Shown: positions 6,721-13,500 of the stretch, piece after piece
Layout: each line of letters opens with the position of its first letter
How positions within the stretch are numbered: the first letter of the stretch is position 1
Assembly: GCA_044375105.1 (NCBI GenBank)
Contig: JBILNK010000117.1
Coordinates: 1 to 13,500 of the forward strand
Source of the DNA: JBIKLM01 sp044375105
GTDB taxonomy: Bacteria; Planctomycetota; UBA1135; GCA-002686595
DNA length: 13,500 nucleotides
Direction of reading: 5' to 3'
The notes under the pieces: generated by a model
The model's database searches: none
What the model was told of the DNA's origin: nothing
What the model saw: only the letters and a program-made list of their open reading frames with translations
Translations under genes and position numbers: made by a program

Positions 6721-7943
6721 CGACGGGCTTCCTCCGGAGCGCGCAGGGCGTCGATCAGCGTGAGCGCGGCGCGGGTTTCGGCCACGTCGTGCACCCGCAC
6801 CCAGGCGGCGCCGCCGAGGGCCGCCACACAGGCCGCGGATAGGCTCTCCGACCGCCGCTCTCCGGGCTCGGTTCGGCCGCTCAGCCGGCCCAGGAACGAC
6901 TTGCGGGACGCGCCCACCAGCAGCGGCTGGCCCAGGGCGCGCAGCTCCGCCAGGCGCGCCAGCAGGGCCAGGTTGTGCTCCAGCCGTTTGCCGAAGCCGA
7001 GGCCCGGATCGAGCAGCAGCTGCTCTTCCTGCACCCCGGACTCGAGCGCCGCGCGGGCGCGCCGGCGCAGGGCCGCCGCGACCTCGTGGACCGGCTCCAC
7101 GTAGCGCGGGTCGACCTGCATGGTGCGCGGCTCGCCTTGGCGGTGCATCAGCACCAGCTTGCAGCCGCGGCGCGCCGCCAGCGAGAGGATGCGCGGGTCG
7201 TGCTCCCCGGCGGAGACGTCGTTGATCCAGGTCGCGCCCAGGTCCAAGGCCCTTTCGGCGACCTCGGACTTCTGGGTATCGATCGAGAGCTCGACCGCCC
7301 CCAGCCGGCCCTCGAGCGCCGCCAACAGGGGCCCGACCCGGGCCCACTCCTCGGCCGCATCGACCGGCTCGGCCCCGGGCCGGGTGGACTCGCCGCCCAC
7401 GTCCAGGCATCCGGCGCCGGCGGCGGCCAGTTCCTGGGCCAGGTCCCGCGCCCGACCCACGTCCAGGCAGCCCCCGCGGAACAGCCGCCCGCCGTCCGAG
7501 AAGCTGTCCGGGGTCGCGTTGAGGACCGCCATCAGGCGCGTGCGCGGGCGCGGCGCGCTGGCCGCCCGCAGGGCCTCCCGCAGGGGGGCGAGCAGCTCCG
7601 GTCCGTCCGGGCCCAGGGCGGCGACCTGCCCCTCGAAGGCTTGGGCCGTGATCCACAGGCCCGCCCAAGCGGGCGTCCCGGGGGGCTGCCGCTCCGCGCC
7701 GGCGCCTGGGGGCGCCCCGAAACGCTCGGGCTCGAGGCCCGCCTCGCGCAGGCGGGCCAGGATGCCGGGCCGGGCCTCGAAGCTGAGCCAGCGGGGGATC
7801 GGCCCACGAGCTCCGCCGAAGGTCACGGGCGCCCGATCGCCGGCGCTGCACAGGGGGCCCAGCTCCAGGGCCAGATCCCCGAAGCGCGGATGGTGGGCCG
7901 GGTCCCGCGGACGGGCGCCGGTCGCAAAGGGCTCCTCGGCCAA
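6711..7943 (-). CDS. folP: Dihydropteroate synthase FolP with N-terminal extension
   Basis: Condenses dihydropterin pyrophosphate with p-aminobenzoate to dihydropteroate in folate synthesis. The C-terminal ~275 residues carry all family motifs: NATPDSFSDGG (start of the barrel), GGESTRPGAEPV, SIDTQKSEV...INDVSAG, LVLMH, LDPGLGFGK, GASRKSFLG and a terminal RVHDV. About 135 residues precede the barrel, against roughly 15 in E. coli. This part resembles in layout the N-terminal domain found in some longer bacterial FolP proteins (an RLREAGLEPERFG segment, later a LAPLREAL helix), but it is weakly conserved. The TTG at 7943 lies 6 bp after the ftsH stop; a GTG near 7826 (APVTF) is an alternative giving about 371 aa. 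The 3' end overlaps the cdaA-ybbR start, so folP translation is probably linked to it. Function is secure, the start uncertain. Confidence 0.95.
   Translation of the reverse strand: MAEEPFATGARPRDPAHHPRFGDLALELGPLCSAGDRAPVTFGGARGPIPRWLSFEARPGILARLREAGLEPERFGAPPGAGAERQPPGTPAWAGLWITAQAFEGQVAALGPDGPELLAPLREALRAASAPRPRTRLMAVLNATPDSFSDGGRLFRGGCLDVGRARDLAQELAAAGAGCLDVGGESTRPGAEPVDAAEEWARVGPLLAALEGRLGAVELSIDTQKSEVAERALDLGATWINDVSAGEHDPRILSLAARRGCKLVLMHRQGEPRTMQVDPRYVEPVHEVAAALRRRARAALESGVQEEQLLLDPGLGFGKRLEHNLALLARLAELRALGQPLLVGASRKSFLGRLSGRTEPGERRSESLSAACVAALGGAAWVRVHDVAETRAALTLIDALRAPEEARRWN
6731..6735 (-). promoter_or_regulatory. Strong Shine-Dalgarno of cdaA-ybbR inside folP
   Basis: On the minus strand GGAGG (within CGGAGGAAG) lies 10 bases before the ATG at 6720, within the last folP codons. 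It is the only textbook ribosome binding site in the window. It fixes the cyclase start and excludes reading the fusion as part of a longer protein. Confidence 0.8.
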
Positions 7944-7949
7944 CGCCGC

Positions 7950-10364
7950 TCAGGCCGGCGACGGCGCGGCGCCGCCGAACTCGTGCCCGGAGAGGGGCTC
8001 CTCGCCTTCGCGGCTCTTCTGCCACGTGCGCGGATCGCCCGGGCTCGGTTCGATCGGACCGCCCTGCGGCGCCGGGCGCAGCTCGGCGTGGCGTTTGCCG
8101 GCCACGATCGCCTGGACTTCCTCGCCGCTGATGGTCTCGTAGGCCAACAGGGCCAGGGTGATCTCCTCCATGGCTTGCCGTTGGCCGCGGATCACCGCCT
8201 CGGCGCGCGAGTAGGCCTGCTCGAGGATCGAGCGCACCTCCTGGTCGATCTCGCGGGCGGTCTCCTCCGAGTGCAGCTTGCCGCGCGACAGCTCGGCGCC
8301 CAGGAAGTCGGAGCCTTCGCGTTCGGCGTAGTGGATCGGGCCGACCCGCTCGCTCATGCCGAGCTCGGTGACCATGGCGCGCGCCAGCTCCGTGGCGCGC
8401 CGGATGTCGTCCGAGGCGCCCGCGGAGATGTCGCCGCAGAACTCCTGTTCCGCGACACGCCCGCCGAACAGCATCGCCAGCTGGCCGAGCAAGCGCCGCT
8501 TCTGCGTGTGGAAGCTCTCCTTGGTGGGCAGGATCATGGTCGCGCCCAGGGCCCGGCCGCGCGGCACGATCGTGACCTTGTGGGGCGGGTCGGTCTCCTC
8601 GAGCACCGCGGCGATCAGCGCGTGCCCGGCCTCGTGGTAGGCGGTGATGCGGCGGTCCTCGACCTCCATCTTGCGCGAGATCTTCTGGCGCCCGTAGCGC
8701 ACCTTGTCGCGCGCCTCCTCCAGGTCATCCATGGAGATCTCGTCGCGCTTTTGCAGCACGGCCATGATCGCGGCCTCGTTCACGATCGCCGCCAGGTCGG
8801 CGCCGGAGTAGCCCGGCGTCGAGCGCGCCAGAACGTCGGCGCTGACCGCGCTCGATTTCTTGACGCGCTTGAGGTGCACCTCGAGGATCGCCTTGCGGCC
8901 TTCGAGGTCCGGCAGGTCGATGGTCACCTCGCGATCGAAGCGGCCGGGGCGCAGCAAGGCCGGATCGAGCACGTCGGGCCGGTTGGTGGCAGCCACGACG
9001 ATGATGCCCTCGTCGGTCGAGAAGCCGTCCATCTCGACCAGGATCGCGTTGAGCGTCTGTTCGCGCTCGTCGTGCCCGCCGCCCATGCCGCTGCCGCGCC
9101 GGCGACCGACCGCGTCGATCTCGTCCAGGAAGATGATGCAGGGGCTGTTCTCGCGGGCCTGCTTGAACAGGTCGCGCACGCGGCTGGCGCCCACGCCGAC
9201 GAACATCTCCACGAAGTCCGAGCCGCTGATCGAGAAGAAGGGCACCTCGGCCTCGCCGGCGATGGCCTTGGCCAAGAGCGTCTTGCCGCAGCCCGGGGGC
9301 CCGACCAGCAGCACACCGCGCGGGATGCGCCCGCCGATGCGGGTGAAGCGCGAGGGATTCTTCAGGAATTCGACGATCTCCTTGACCTCGGCCTTGGCCT
9401 CCTGGGCTCCGGCCACGTCGTCGAAGGTGACGTTGGTGCGGTTCTCCTTGGTGTACATCTGGGCGCGGCTGCGCCCGAAGTTCATCACCCCACCGGCCCC
9501 GCCCTGGTTGCGGAACTGCCGCAGGATGAACATCAGCACCACGAAGATCAGCAGCGTCGGCGCCACCATCAGGAGGAAGCTGCTCCACAGGTTCGAGGAG
9601 CGCGCGTAGGTGGTGCCGCGGTCCTTGCCCAGGTCGAACTGGTGCCGCTCGAGCTGTGCGCCGCGCTGGGCCAGCAGGCCCAGGATCGCGGGCAGGTCGG
9701 CGCCCTCGGTCAGCGAGACCTCGAACCACAGGTGGCCGGAGCGCTCCGGCAGCGGAAACTGCGGCGGCAGGGATTGGTCCCACTTGGATTCGGGCCGGGC
9801 CAGCACCTCGACCAGCAGGCGGTCCTCGGTCCACACGCGCACCGGCGGCTCGGGGACATCGACGGTCGCGCCCGGCTCGCGCCCGGGGGCCGGCGGGTCG
9901 CGGCGCTCGAGGGTCGTGGTCAGCGACTGGGCGCGCAGCGGCTGGTACCAACCGCCCTCGATGCCGAGGACCAGCTTGTCCCACTCGATCCAGTCCTTCT
10001 TGCGCGCCTTGAGCTCCCGGAACAGCGACTCGTTCTCGACGCCGGCCCCGAATTCCACGGCGAAGGGCTCGGTCCCCGTGGAGCCCTGGGGGCGGAATTC
10101 GCCCTCGATGCGGGTGCTCTTCTCCGGCGTCCCGCGGAACTCCTGGGTGACGATGTCGCCCACGTACAGCCGGTACAGGTACTGATCCTGGGTCAGCTCG
10201 CGGGGCTGGCGCACCTGCTCGCCGCCGATCACCACGAGGATGATGATCAGCACGAACAAGAACACCAGGAAGGAGCCGAACGAGCGGTTCTGGCGCTGCT
10301 TGTCGGACCCGGACTTGCGTTGCTCGCGGCTGGTCGGTTCGTCGGACTTCTTGGGGTCGCTCAT
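7950..10364 (-). CDS. ftsH: ATP-dependent zinc metalloprotease FtsH
   Basis: Membrane-anchored AAA+ protease for membrane-protein quality control and regulated proteolysis. Starting at the ATG at 10364 gives 804 aa, against 610-700 in most bacteria. A charged N-terminus leads to membrane segment 1 (29-46); a long extracytoplasmic region (47-260) leads to segment 2 (262-281). The AAA module shows Walker A GPPGCGKT (355-362), pore motif FVG (388-390), Walker B IIFLDEID (410-417) and the arginine-finger region ATNRPDVLDPALLRPGRFDR (459-478). The protease site is HEAGH (577-581) with the third zinc ligand Asp653 in AGASDD. A 50-residue Pro/Gly/Glu-rich tail ends the protein. The extracytoplasmic part is about 210 residues, far above the ~75 of E. 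coli. The walker loop has Cys where Thr is usual. A 492-bp leader region precedes it and folP follows after 6 bp. Confidence 0.98.
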   Translation of the reverse strand: MSDPKKSDEPTSREQRKSGSDKQRQNRSFGSFLVFLFVLIIILVVIGGEQVRQPRELTQDQYLYRLYVGDIVTQEFRGTPEKSTRIEGEFRPQGSTGTEPFAVEFGAGVENESLFRELKARKKDWIEWDKLVLGIEGGWYQPLRAQSLTTTLERRDPPAPGREPGATVDVPEPPVRVWTEDRLLVEVLARPESKWDQSLPPQFPLPERSGHLWFEVSLTEGADLPAILGLLAQRGAQLERHQFDLGKDRGTTYARSSNLWSSFLLMVAPTLLIFVVLMFILRQFRNQGGAGGVMNFGRSRAQMYTKENRTNVTFDDVAGAQEAKAEVKEIVEFLKNPSRFTRIGGRIPRGVLLVGPPGCGKTLLAKAIAGEAEVPFFSISGSDFVEMFVGVGASRVRDLFKQARENSPCIIFLDEIDAVGRRRGSGMGGGHDEREQTLNAILVEMDGFSTDEGIIVVAATNRPDVLDPALLRPGRFDREVTIDLPDLEGRKAILEVHLKRVKKSSAVSADVLARSTPGYSGADLAAIVNEAAIMAVLQKRDEISMDDLEEARDKVRYGRQKISRKMEVEDRRITAYHEAGHALIAAVLEETDPPHKVTIVPRGRALGATMILPTKESFHTQKRRLLGQLAMLFGGRVAEQEFCGDISAGASDDIRRATELARAMVTELGMSERVGPIHYAEREGSDFLGAELSRGKLHSEETAREIDQEVRSILEQAYSRAEAVIRGQRQAMEEITLALLAYETISGEEVQAIVAGKRHAELRPAPQGGPIEPSPGDPRTWQKSREGEEPLSGHEFGGAAPSPA

Positions 10365-10856
10365 GGACGGTCGGGGGGCGGCCGGAAGGCCGATCTCCCT
10401 ATGTTCGGCTATTGGTCGGGCAGGGCCCACCGCTTTTCCAGGTCTGGAGCCGAATTCCGGCCCCGCCAGGGCCCGGCAGCCTGCGCGAGCGGACCCCGGG
10501 CAGGTGTTCGTGTGGCGCCGGGGCCGCCGGAGTGCGGACGCAGCGGCGCGCCTCAGCGGGCCGCGGATTTCTCCGGCCCCCGCCGCCATGCCCGAAACCT
10601 GCCGGTCCGCTTGCGACCGGCGGCCCCTGGCCCTGCGGCCAACCGCAGAGCGGCCTCGTCCCCGCGCCCAGGGCCCCGAGCTCGGCCCGTCGCCGCACAC
10701 AGCAGTGTGCCCGGAGCCAGACGCGGCCAGCCCGGCAGCCCCGGGAGCATCCCGAGCGAGCCGACCCGCTGCCACGGGCCTGCCGCAGCCCTAGAGCTCC
10801 GGGGCCGGCGGCCCGTTCCGGGCGCGCATCCCACCCTGCTCGAACCTGTCCGCCGT
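10365..10856. other. Hairpin-rich intergenic region upstream of ftsH
   Basis: A 492-bp stretch between the lptE stop and the ftsH ATG on the minus strand. The ftsH frame stays open to about 10775, but the translation is low-complexity Arg/Gly/Ala and unlike any FtsH N-terminus, so I do not extend the gene. Perfect stems include 10601-10607/10615-10621 (GCCGGTC, 7 bp), 10633-10638/10643-10648 (CTGCGG, CCAA loop), 10695-10700/10705-10710 (GCACAC, AGCA loop) and overlapping GC stems at 10802-10823. An AT-richer patch at 10398-10420 (CCAATAGCCGAACATAGGGA on the minus strand) could be the ftsH promoter, without a convincing -35. No tRNA, RNase P, SRP or tmRNA signature was found. Most likely the ftsH promoter and a long structured 5' leader. 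Confidence 0.5.
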
Positions 10857-10860
10857 TCAG
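10842..10860. repeat. Short element shared with the histone downstream region
   Basis: GAACCTGTCCGC followed by CGTTC (10842-10858) overlaps the lptE stop codon. The same 12-mer followed by GCC and CGTTC occurs at 2237-2256, just before the palindromic element downstream of the histone-like gene. In both places GAAC and GTTC can pair. A 12-base match in a GC-rich 13.5-kb window may be chance. Confidence 0.25.
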
Positions 10861-11393
10861 CGCGCCGGGCCGAACAGATCCAACACGACTCCATCGGCCA
10901 GGTTGCGCAGCAGCCGCTCGCGGGTCCCTGGCTCCGCCGAGGTGGTCGCCGCGCTGCGCAGGGGGTCGATGGCGAATCCGGCCGCCAGACTGCGGCGGCT
11001 GGTGCGCAACACCCGGCCGGTGTCCGCATCGACCAGTTCGGCCTCGATGGTCAGTTGAGCGCCCGATTCGAGCTGCACGTTCTGCTGGCTGCGCACCCCG
11101 GCCCGGCGGCTGAAGTCCAGGATCCTGCCGCGCAGCAGCAGGTCCGCCGGGCCGGCTCCGGCGCTGGCGATCGGGACGCGCTCGAGCACCGCGCTGGTCA
11201 GGGCCGCCTCCAGGGGCTGCTCGAGGTTGGGCAGCAGCGAGAGGTTGTCGAAAAATTCGATCCGCACCGAGCGCGCGCCTTCGGGCGCCACCAGCCCAGA
11301 ATGCCAGCCGCAGCCGCAGAGCAGCAGAGCGAGCGCGGGCCCGAGCCAGACGGGGCTCGACGGCCGCATTGCGGGGCTGCGTCGCGCGCTCAC
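10857..11393 (-). CDS. lptE: LptE-like outer-membrane lipoprotein
   Basis: Probable LPS-assembly lipoprotein that would plug and support LptD in the outer membrane. The hydrophobic signal (LGPALALLLCGCGWHSG) ends in a lipobox with acylated Cys28 (Cys20 if the ATG at 11369 is the start). The rest follows the LptE plan: GCGWH right after the lipobox, PEGARSVRIEFFDN (strand 1 with the FDN/FEN-like turn), LEQPLEAALTSAVLER (helix), ADLLLRGRILDFSRR, then LTIEAELVDADTGRVLRTSR, and a C-terminal helix RERLLRNLADGVVLDLF. At 178 aa it is family-sized. The GTG at 11393 overlaps the upstream stop codon (GTGA), showing co-translation with the BamD-like gene. The family is very divergent, so the assignment rests on order of features, not on a catalytic motif; a generic outer-membrane lipoprotein is the alternative. 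Confidence 0.72.
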   Translation of the reverse strand: MSARRSPAMRPSSPVWLGPALALLLCGCGWHSGLVAPEGARSVRIEFFDNLSLLPNLEQPLEAALTSAVLERVPIASAGAGPADLLLRGRILDFSRRAGVRSQQNVQLESGAQLTIEAELVDADTGRVLRTSRRSLAAGFAIDPLRSAATTSAEPGTRERLLRNLADGVVLDLFGPAR

Positions 11394-12589
11394 GGACCCG
11401 ATCCCACCACGCCTTCCGTGGGGGGCTGGGCGTCGCGGGGGGCGTCCTTGTCCGTGGAGGGCAGCTCAGTGCGACGGAATTCCGGCGGGAGCTGTGCATC
11501 GCCCTGGCCGGTGTCGGCCCAGACGAGCAGCGCATCCGCCCGGCCGGTGGCCTCCACATCGTCGATCAACTGAGCGCGTTGGCGGGCGCGCACCGCGTGG
11601 ATGGTGGTGCCCTCCGGGCGCCGGACGGTGCGGTAGAATTGGGCCACCTCCAGGTCGGCCTCCACCAAGCGCCGCCGGGTTTCGAACAGGGCGGCGCGGG
11701 CGCGCTCGGCCAACTCGCCTTGCTCCGCGGAGGCCACGCGGCCGAGCCAGGCGGTCAGCTCACGCTCGCTCATCACCAAGCCGGCGTAGTCGTGGTCGAT
11801 GCGCAGGTGGTCCGAGAGCCGCAGGGTCGGGATCAGCAGCTCGGCCTCCCGGGCGTAGGGGCTGTTCGGGTGGTAGAGCAGCAGGTCCGAGAGCCGGTCG
11901 ATGGCCAGCTCGATGTCCCGGTCGTCCGCGTGCAGCGAGGCCAACAGGTAATACGCGTGGTCGCAGCGCGGGTAGGAGGGGTGCTGCAGCACGAGGTAAT
12001 CGAGCACCCCAGGCGCCTGGGCGCGTTTGCTGAACAGGAAAATCCAGGCCCGTTTCGCTTGGCTCAGATCCAAACCGGCCTGGTAGACGGTTTCGGCGGC
12101 CTCGTTCTGCAGGTGGTGCCCGGGGTGGGCGGCCTCCAGGTCGCGGATCTCCGAGAAGGCGCGGTAGGCGCGTCCTTCGGCCAGGAACAGGCGCGAGCGG
12201 GCCACGGTCTGGATCGCCCGGCTGCGCCGCGGCAACCGCGACGCGCTCGGGCTGCGCAGGTCGCCGGAGCGCTCGGCGGCCGCCACGCGGGCCTCGGTGG
12301 CCTGCTCCAGCAACACCTCGCTGCGTTCGCGCAGCGGCGAGGGCAGGTTGCGCACCTGGCGCAGGCGCAGACAGCGCTCGCTGACCTCGCGCAGGCGGCC
12401 GGCTTCTAGTTCGGCTTCGGCCAGGCCCAGCTGGCGCTCGACCTCCTCGGCGCTGGCGCGCTTCGAGGGCAGGTCGGGGATCGACGGCTCGAAGACGCTT
12501 TCGATCGAGGCACAGCCGGCGCTCAGCCAAAGGCACAGGGCGGCCAGGAGCCGGAGCGGCGCGCGGGATCCAAAGGCGGCGGAGGCCAT
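11390..12589 (-). CDS. TPR outer-membrane lipoprotein, BamD-like
   Basis: A 399-aa lipoprotein with a signal peptide ending in LWLSAGC (acylated Cys26), followed by a Ser/Glu-rich linker and helical repeats across about residues 45-350. Several segments read like TPR/BamD helices: ASAEEVERQLGLAEAELEAGRLREVSERCL, YPRCDHAYYLLASLHADDRDIELAIDRLSDLLLYHPNSPYAREAELLIPTL and LVEADLEVAQFYRTVRR. In BamD the YP.S.YA and LA..EL.VA.YY elements occur in the same order, so a role in beta-barrel assembly or in organising outer-membrane lipoproteins is likely but inferred. The acidic, Pro-rich tail after about residue 360 lacks structure. I start at the ATG at 12589, which places the signal peptide correctly; the frame is open further upstream but without signal-like sequence. 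It is co-translated with the LptE-like gene (GTGA overlap), which supports an envelope-biogenesis role. Confidence 0.66.
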   Translation of the reverse strand: MASAAFGSRAPLRLLAALCLWLSAGCASIESVFEPSIPDLPSKRASAEEVERQLGLAEAELEAGRLREVSERCLRLRQVRNLPSPLRERSEVLLEQATEARVAAAERSGDLRSPSASRLPRRSRAIQTVARSRLFLAEGRAYRAFSEIRDLEAAHPGHHLQNEAAETVYQAGLDLSQAKRAWIFLFSKRAQAPGVLDYLVLQHPSYPRCDHAYYLLASLHADDRDIELAIDRLSDLLLYHPNSPYAREAELLIPTLRLSDHLRIDHDYAGLVMSERELTAWLGRVASAEQGELAERARAALFETRRRLVEADLEVAQFYRTVRRPEGTTIHAVRARQRAQLIDDVEATGRADALLVWADTGQGDAQLPPEFRRTELPSTDKDAPRDAQPPTEGVVGSGP

Positions 12590-12650
12590 GGGACGGCTCA
12601 GGGTAGCGGCCCGCGCGGCGGAGCGATCCGGGGAGGTCGGGGCGGCGTGC

Positions 12651-12694
12651 CCCCGGCAGCCCCGGCGGCGGCGCCGGTCCCGGCCCTGCCGGGG
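12651..12694. repeat. Inverted repeat in the recO / BamD-like gap
   Basis: CCCCGGCAG (12651-12659) and its exact complement CTGCCGGGG (12686-12694) flank a 26-nt GC-rich loop that can form smaller stems. It sits in the 188-bp gap (12590-12777) after the recO stop. No U-run follows on the minus strand, so a classic terminator is not shown. I see no gene in the gap. Confidence 0.4.
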
Positions 12695-12777
12695 ACCCGC
12701 AGCCCTCGAACGCCGCCCGACGCGCCGGGACGCGCAGGCGCCGTCGGCGTGGTTCCCCGTCGATTCGATCCGCGGCC

Positions 12778-13500
12778 TCAGCGCCGGCCGCGGGCCCGCA
12801 GCGGAGATTCGAGTTGCCGTTCGAGCAGCCGCTCCAGCAGGCTGCGCGCCTCCGCGAGGCCGGGAAAGGCCCCGCGCACATGGGCTTGGTCCTCGCCCAG
12901 GCCGGCCAAGCGTTCGAGCCAGATCGCCCGGGTGGGCAGGGCGCCGTCGCTCCGGCGACGGCAATCCGGGCACAGCCGGCCACCCGCGGCCGGGTCGAAC
13001 CAAGCCGGCGCTCGCTCGTCGGCTGCGGGGCTGGCACGGCGGCCGCAGGCGGCGCAGCGGCGCAGGGCCGGCGCCAGGCCGATCTCTGCCAGGCAGCACA
13101 GGTCGAAGCGCAGCAGCTCCGCCTCGGGATCCACGCCGTATTCCAGGGCTTCCAGGGTCCCGTCCAGGAGGCGGAACAGCCCCGGCTCAGGCTGGCCGGA
13201 GCGCGAGCACAGCTCGGCCAGCTCGAGGGCGGACAGGCCTGCGCGGTAGGCGCTCAGGGAGCGCGGCACGGCCCGGCGCGAGCGCTCGGTGTCCCCGGCG
13301 ATGAGCAGCCCGAGCGCGCCCGGCCCCCCGGGACGCCAGGTCAGCTCGAGGCGATGGAACAGGTCCAGCACCCCTGCAAAGCGGCTGGTCAGGCGGTAGG
13401 CGCCGCGCGCCAGCAGGCTCACGCGGCCGTGCTGCTCGGTCAGCAGCTCGACCACCAGAGAGGAATCGCCGTAGGGCACCCGCCGCAGGCACAGGGCTCG
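12778..13500 (-). CDS. recO: DNA repair protein RecO (5' end outside window)
   Basis: RecO loads RecA with RecR and anneals strands in the RecF pathway. The window holds 240 codons plus the stop; the frame runs off the right edge, so the first residues are missing. The visible start, ALCLRRVPYGDSSLVVELLTEQHGRVSLLARGA, matches the RecO N-terminal OB fold (LR..PYGESS.VV..LT..HG....ARGA), followed by the FHRLEL strand. Four cysteines in two CxxC pairs (CAAC and CPDC, about residues 149-152 and 177-180 counted from the window edge) form the zinc site found in many RecO proteins. The in-window GTG before PYGDS is not the likely start, because conserved residues lie upstream of it. It could be first in a transcription unit with the lipoprotein genes, but the 188-bp gap makes this uncertain. 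Confidence 0.92.
   Translation of the reverse strand, partial: RALCLRRVPYGDSSLVVELLTEQHGRVSLLARGAYRLTSRFAGVLDLFHRLELTWRPGGPGALGLLIAGDTERSRRAVPRSLSAYRAGLSALELAELCSRSGQPEPGLFRLLDGTLEALEYGVDPEAELLRFDLCCLAEIGLAPALRRCAACGRRASPAADERAPAWFDPAAGGRLCPDCRRRSDGALPTRAIWLERLAGLGEDQAHVRGAFPGLAEARSLLERLLERQLESPLRARGRR

Noticed and set aside
4900..7104. Plus-strand 734-codon frame opposite cdaA-ybbR
   Set aside because: Antisense shadow; Gln/His/Arg/Gly-rich with no family motif.
6721..8025. Extension of the cdaA-ybbR frame upstream into folP (1087 codons)
   Set aside because: The upstream part is an Arg/Gly/Pro-rich shadow of folP; the GGAGG and ATG at 6720 and the CdaA N-terminus fix the true start.
10365..10775. 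N-terminal extension of FtsH to about 10775
   Set aside because: The added 137 residues are low-complexity and unlike FtsH, while the ATG at 10364 gives the usual short charged N-terminus before the first membrane segment.
10365..10856. tRNA, RNase P RNA, SRP RNA or tmRNA in the ftsH leader
   Set aside because: I looked for the T-loop GGTTCGA pattern and the conserved cores of these RNAs in this and the other gaps and found none.
6975..11573. Very long plus-strand open frame (1532 codons) opposite ftsH, folP and lptE
   Set aside because: It is antisense to genes with complete family motifs, its translation is Gln/Gly/Ala/Arg-rich without domains, and long shadow frames are expected in DNA this GC-rich.

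Overview
The window is a very GC-rich bacterial chromosome segment carrying housekeeping genes, nearly all on the minus strand. It suggests a diderm bacterium. LptE-like and BamD-like lipoproteins imply an outer membrane. A cdaA/ybbR/glmM cluster implies c-di-AMP signalling. Most starts lack a Shine-Dalgarno sequence. Together with the folP-cdaA-glmM-ftsH neighbourhood, this points by inference to a GC-rich Planctomycetota lineage; Myxococcota/Bdellovibrionota-like groups are the main alternative. No mobile element, phage, CRISPR array, rRNA or tRNA was recognised.

Layout on the minus strand, in reading order from the right edge: recO (its 5' end lies outside the window); a 188-bp gap; a BamD-like TPR lipoprotein; an LptE-like lipoprotein overlapping it by a GTGA junction; a 492-bp hairpin-rich gap; ftsH with an enlarged extracytoplasmic domain; folP 6 bp later; a diadenylate cyclase fused in frame to its YbbR/CdaR-type regulator, overlapping folP by 10 bp; a 107-bp gap; glmM; tsaB overlapping glmM by an ATGA junction. 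Alr (alanine racemase) lies further left, also on the minus strand.

Between tsaB and alr is the only plus-strand gene, a 75-residue protein. It joins a lysine-rich N-terminal tail to a minimal histone fold ending in the diagnostic RxTxxxxD motif, so it is a bacterial histone with a tail. It sits alone between long non-coding stretches (542 bp and 389 bp). These carry a pair of related palindromic elements in opposite orientation, a perfect 14-bp inverted repeat and a 14-bp unit repeated three times.

Functionally, the ftsH-to-tsaB block links membrane proteolysis, folate synthesis, c-di-AMP production, the glucosamine-1-phosphate step of peptidoglycan/LPS precursor synthesis and t6A tRNA modification. 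The lipoprotein pair serves outer-membrane assembly, and alr supplies D-alanine for peptidoglycan. The main points of interest are the tailed histone with its flanking repeats and the single-chain CdaA-YbbR protein.
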